Part shown: positions 15,201-17,445 of the stretch, in pieces
Position numbering within the stretch: position 1 is the stretch's first letter
Layout: each line of letters opens with the position of its first letter
From: Klebsiella pneumoniae
GTDB taxonomy: Bacteria; Pseudomonadota; Gammaproteobacteria; Pseudomonadales; Pseudohongiellaceae
DNA: 17,445 nucleotides
Assembly (NCBI GenBank): GCA_945869725.1
Contig: CAMBPO010000045.1
Span: 1-17,445, forward strand
Direction: 5' to 3'
Translations under genes and position numbers: made by a program
Notes under the pieces: model-generated
The model's input: only the letters and a program-made list of their open reading frames with translations
Database searches by the model: none
What the model was told of the DNA's origin: nothing

Positions 15201-15225
15201 GAAGTGCCTGATATCAGTTCTCAGA
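15196..15225. terminator. Bidirectional hairpin between convergent genes
   Basis: TCTGAGAA (15196-15203) and TTCTCAGA (15218-15225) form a perfect 8-bp stem, and the loop contains the palindrome CTGATATCAG. The hairpin overlaps the stop codons of both the glycosidase-like gene and the convergent HAD phosphatase gene, as expected for a shared terminator, though the flanking U-runs are short. Confidence 0.4.
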
Positions 15226-16042
15226 GATTAAAGCGTTGTCGTAAAAACAACGCGATGCCTTCCTCATTGTGGTGGCCGATGACGGCGGTTGACGCTGCTT
15301 TGACTTCTTCTTTGGCATTGGCTGGTGCATAGGCTTCATCGGCCATGGCAAACATGCTGAGGTCGTTATCACTGTCACCAAAGCACAGTACACGACTAAC
15401 TCCCAGACTGCTGCCCAGTTGTTTCAAGGCATTGCCCTTGCTGGCCTGGCTATGATGGATGTCCAGCCATTTCAGATCCTTGTTTTCCATCGCCATACCG
15501 GAATAAGACACCAGGTGCTGTTCGTCGGCGATGTTTAACTCGATGGCGCCAATGGTCAGACTGGTCCCGAGCATACTGACATTGGTAATTTGTGATCTTG
15601 CCGGCATTGCACTCAAAGGCAATACGTTGGCTGAGAGCCGTGAATAAAACATTTCCAGCAGGCGTTTTTCAAACTCATGTTGTACCGGTGGGTGATAGAT
15701 AAAGTGTTTGTGATCGTCAGTCACGCAGTGTACAAACGGGGTGACGTTTTCAGATATCGCCGCTCGAATAATATGTTCGGCTTCTGCATTGCTTAAAAAA
15801 TTTCCCAGTGACAATGACTCACTGCCCGGATCCCAGACGATCACGCCATTGATATAAATGTGCGGTAACAAAAACCCGTGGCCAGCAATAATTTCTTGGG
15901 CGGAGTGTAAATTGCGGCCAGTTGCAACCGTGTAGGCGATGTTGTTAGAGGTCAGCAGTTTGAGAGTTTCAGCGGTGAAGTCTGAGATACGGTGATCAGC
16001 GCTCAGCAGTGTGCCATCCAGATCAAATACAACAAGTTCCAT
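15221..16042 (-). CDS. Cof-type HAD-superfamily phosphatase
   Basis: 273 residues from ATG 16042, which places the catalytic motif I VFDLDGTLL at residues 5-13 (nucleophile Asp7, acid/base Asp9), the normal position for Cof-type proteins; the frame is open to a TTG at 16081 that adds 13 uncharacteristic residues. YTVATGR is motif II, the Lys of SKGNAL motif III, and FGDSDNDLSMF motif IV with the magnesium ligands. These cytoplasmic enzymes, such as YbjI and YidA, dephosphorylate sugar phosphates, FMN or pyridoxal phosphate with broad specificity. One speculative link is that such phosphatases can act on riboflavin-pathway intermediates, but it is far from the GTP cyclohydrolase operon. It is divergent from the thioesterase gene. 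Confidence 0.87.
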   Translation of the reverse strand: MELVVFDLDGTLLSADHRISDFTAETLKLLTSNNIAYTVATGRNLHSAQEIIAGHGFLLPHIYINGVIVWDPGSESLSLGNFLSNAEAEHIIRAAISENVTPFVHCVTDDHKHFIYHPPVQHEFEKRLLEMFYSRLSANVLPLSAMPARSQITNVSMLGTSLTIGAIELNIADEQHLVSYSGMAMENKDLKWLDIHHSQASKGNALKQLGSSLGVSRVLCFGDSDNDLSMFAMADEAYAPANAKEEVKAASTAVIGHHNEEGIALFLRQRFNL

Positions 16043-16171
16043 GATGATGCGCGTACCTTGACTCAAATAGTTAAGGGGCAAGCATAAACCAAAGCAATGG
16101 TATCTGCCATTGGCCGCACCGCTCGTGTCAATGTTATGCTCCGAGGCATATCGTAATCAGAAGGATTTTTT

Positions 16172-16606
16172 GTGATCTGGGATAAACACAATCCATACAC
16201 AATCATGTTACTTGTCGACAGCAGTGACATAGATGAGTTGGGGCACGTCAACAACGCCGCCTACGTGCGCTGGCTGGAACGTTGTGCCTGGCGGCACTCC
16301 GAGTCCTTAGGATTAGGCGTTGCTGAATACAAAACGCTGGACCGAGCCATGGTGGTGCTGCGCCATGAAATAGATTACCTGGCAGCCGCCTATCTGAATG
16401 ATGAGGTGATGGTAGCAACCTGGATCGTCACATCTGACAATAAGCTGCGTCTTACGCGTCACTTCCAGATTTTACGCCCCAGTGATCAGGCAACCTTGTT
16501 GCGCGCGCGCAGCAATTTTGTGTGTATTGAACTTACTAGCGGCAAGGCCCGACGCATGCCTGACATTTTTGTAGAAACCTATGGCAAGGCAATAACAATA
16601 AGTTAG
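16172..16606 (+). CDS. Acyl-CoA thioesterase, 4HBT hot-dog fold (YbgC/FcbC-like)
   Basis: 144 residues from GTG 16172, supported by AAGGA seven bases upstream. The hot-dog motif DIDELGHVNNAAYVRWLE (19-36) is the 4-hydroxybenzoyl-CoA thioesterase signature; Asp21 aligns with the catalytic Asp of YbgC. Length matches the family (130-150 residues). It should hydrolyse acyl- or aryl-CoA thioesters in the cytoplasm; the true acyl group is unknown. It is followed by a Rho-independent terminator, so it appears to be a single-gene transcript, divergent from the HAD phosphatase. Confidence 0.87.
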   Translation: MIWDKHNPYTIMLLVDSSDIDELGHVNNAAYVRWLERCAWRHSESLGLGVAEYKTLDRAMVVLRHEIDYLAAAYLNDEVMVATWIVTSDNKLRLTRHFQILRPSDQATLLRARSNFVCIELTSGKARRMPDIFVETYGKAITIS

Positions 16607-16656
16607 CCAGGAAGTCATTATGCGAGAACGCGCCAGATAAACCGGAGCCTTCTGGT

Positions 16657-16687
16657 GGTCTCATAAGATCGAGACTTTTGTTTTTTT
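16657..16687 (+). terminator. Rho-independent terminator after the thioesterase gene
   Basis: GTCTC (16658-16662) pairs with GAGAC (16671-16675), extendable by one G-T pair, with an 8-base loop, followed by a 12-base tract TTTTGTTTTTTT (16676-16687). It lies 51 bases after the thioesterase stop and before the metallo-beta-lactamase-like gene. Confidence 0.6.
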
Positions 16688-16723
16688 ATCAAATAATTTT
16701 TGTGATGTTTTGTGAGAGTACTG

Positions 16724-17445
16724 ATGAAATTTTCTGCAGCGATGGTCACCGCTTTGTTGTCTTCCATGTTGGCTGTTCAGGGTTTTGCGCAGGACGCTGC
16801 CCAGTCGGAAAACACCGGTCGTCCCGGCCGTCTGGATCTGTTGACGCTGGAGCAGAAAGTGGCCAATGGTCAATCCTTCCACACGCATCAGTCCGAAGCG
16901 GTGGAGCCGTTCCGTATTCTGGGGAACATCTACTATGTTGGTGCCAGCAATCTGGCTTCCTACCTGATTACCTCGCCACAAGGACATTTTTTGTTGGATA
17001 CCGGTGTGCAGGGCATGACTGACGACATCAAACGCAATGTCGAGGCATTGGGATTTAGGATGAGTGACATCAAGATCATTTTATCGAGTCATGCGCATTT
17101 TGATCATATTCAGGGCCACGCCATTATGCAGCGCATGACAGGCGCGCAGGTGTTTGCGCTGGAGGCTGATGCGGACGCTTTGGAGGCGGGTAAAGATTTA
17201 TCGCCTTTGGGTTTTGAAGGCTGGGAACCTGTGAAGGTAGACAGGCGCCTGCAGGACGGCGAGGCCATTCATCTGGGTGAGGTGACATTAACGCCAACCT
17301 GGGCGCCCGGGCATTCGCCTGGCTGCACCACTTGGAGTATGGATACGCAGGACTCCGCAGAAACCCTGCGCGTGGTGTTTTTTGGCTGTAACGGGCCCAA
17401 CGATGGCGTCCAGTTGATCAACAATCCGCGTTTTCCGACCTTGGT
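16724..17445 (+). CDS. Subclass B3-type metallo-beta-lactamase fold hydrolase (partial, runs off the right edge)
   Basis: About 240 residues are visible from ATG 16724, with the C-terminus outside the window. An N-terminal signal peptide (hydrophobic core, GFA-Q cleavage near 22) sends it to the periplasm. The body reads PFRILGNIYYVGASNLASYLI and LLDTG, as in subclass B3 enzymes, with the zinc motif SSHAHFDHIQGH (His123, His125, Asp127, His128) and the third zinc-1 ligand His197 in APGHSPGCTTW. Full His/His/His plus Asp/His ligands so far match active B3 beta-lactamases; the last His ligand (His263 in standard numbering) lies beyond the window. It could hydrolyse beta-lactams including carbapenems, or be a relative acting on another substrate; environmental B3-like proteins vary. 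The ribosome site (GAGAG) is weak. A terminator separates it from the thioesterase gene. Confidence 0.85.
   Translation, partial: MKFSAAMVTALLSSMLAVQGFAQDAAQSENTGRPGRLDLLTLEQKVANGQSFHTHQSEAVEPFRILGNIYYVGASNLASYLITSPQGHFLLDTGVQGMTDDIKRNVEALGFRMSDIKIILSSHAHFDHIQGHAIMQRMTGAQVFALEADADALEAGKDLSPLGFEGWEPVKVDRRLQDGEAIHLGEVTLTPTWAPGHSPGCTTWSMDTQDSAETLRVVFFGCNGPNDGVQLINNPRFPTL

Overview
The window is about 17.4 kb of gene-dense bacterial chromosome of moderately high GC. It holds 15 protein genes (two cut by the window edges), no recognisable tRNA, rRNA or CRISPR, and no transposase. Protein style, Shine-Dalgarno sites and gene content (Tat-exported aldo/keto reductase, DUF305/LVIVD periplasmic protein, subclass B3 metallo-beta-lactamase-like enzyme, MAPEG protein) fit a Gram-negative proteobacterium. 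A marine or aquatic gammaproteobacterium is my best guess from general likeness, not from a marker gene.

Layout. 1-961 (-): Tat-exported aldo/keto reductase, partial. 962-1111: a divergent promoter region with a strong candidate Fur box overlapping promoters for both flanking genes. 1112-2764 (+): membrane-anchored alkaline-phosphatase/sulfatase-superfamily protein. 2715-9811: a compact cluster of eight genes. It has a methyltransferase and a GT4 glycosyltransferase (-), then a divergent operon of GTP cyclohydrolase II, RibD-type reductase, zinc-site-less MDR dehydrogenase and divergent PTPS/QueD-like protein (+), then a CDP-alcohol phosphatidyltransferase and a UPF0104-type flippase-like membrane protein (-) converging on it. 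9887-10273 (-): MAPEG protein. 10409-11293 (+): a second methyltransferase. 11388-13814 (+): exported DUF305-LVIVD protein. 13815-14189: non-coding stretch with a hairpin and a large, 41-bp-paired imperfect palindrome. 14190-15200 (+): exported five-bladed-propeller glycosidase-like protein. 15221-16042 (-): Cof-type HAD phosphatase. 16172-16606 (+): hot-dog thioesterase. 16724-end (+): exported B3-type metallo-beta-lactamase fold enzyme, partial.

The cluster at 2715-9811 is the most interesting part. Four genes look like the opening of a pathway that starts from GTP: ring opening by cyclohydrolase II, reduction by a RibD reductase domain without its deaminase, an MDR oxidoreductase and a PTPS fold. 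The PTPS protein keeps the zinc histidines and the pyrimidine-anchoring Glu but has lost the usual catalytic Cys and Asp-His residues. Around them are a methyltransferase, a glycosyltransferase and two polytopic membrane proteins of lipid-headgroup chemistry (CDP-alcohol phosphotransferase and flippase-like), perhaps with the phosphatase-superfamily transferase at 1112-2764. Coupled starts, overlapping stops and almost no spacer DNA suggest one functional unit. I know of no characterised product for this combination. My inference is a glycosylated and/or methylated pyrimidine- or pteridine-derived metabolite, possibly attached to or exported with a membrane lipid.
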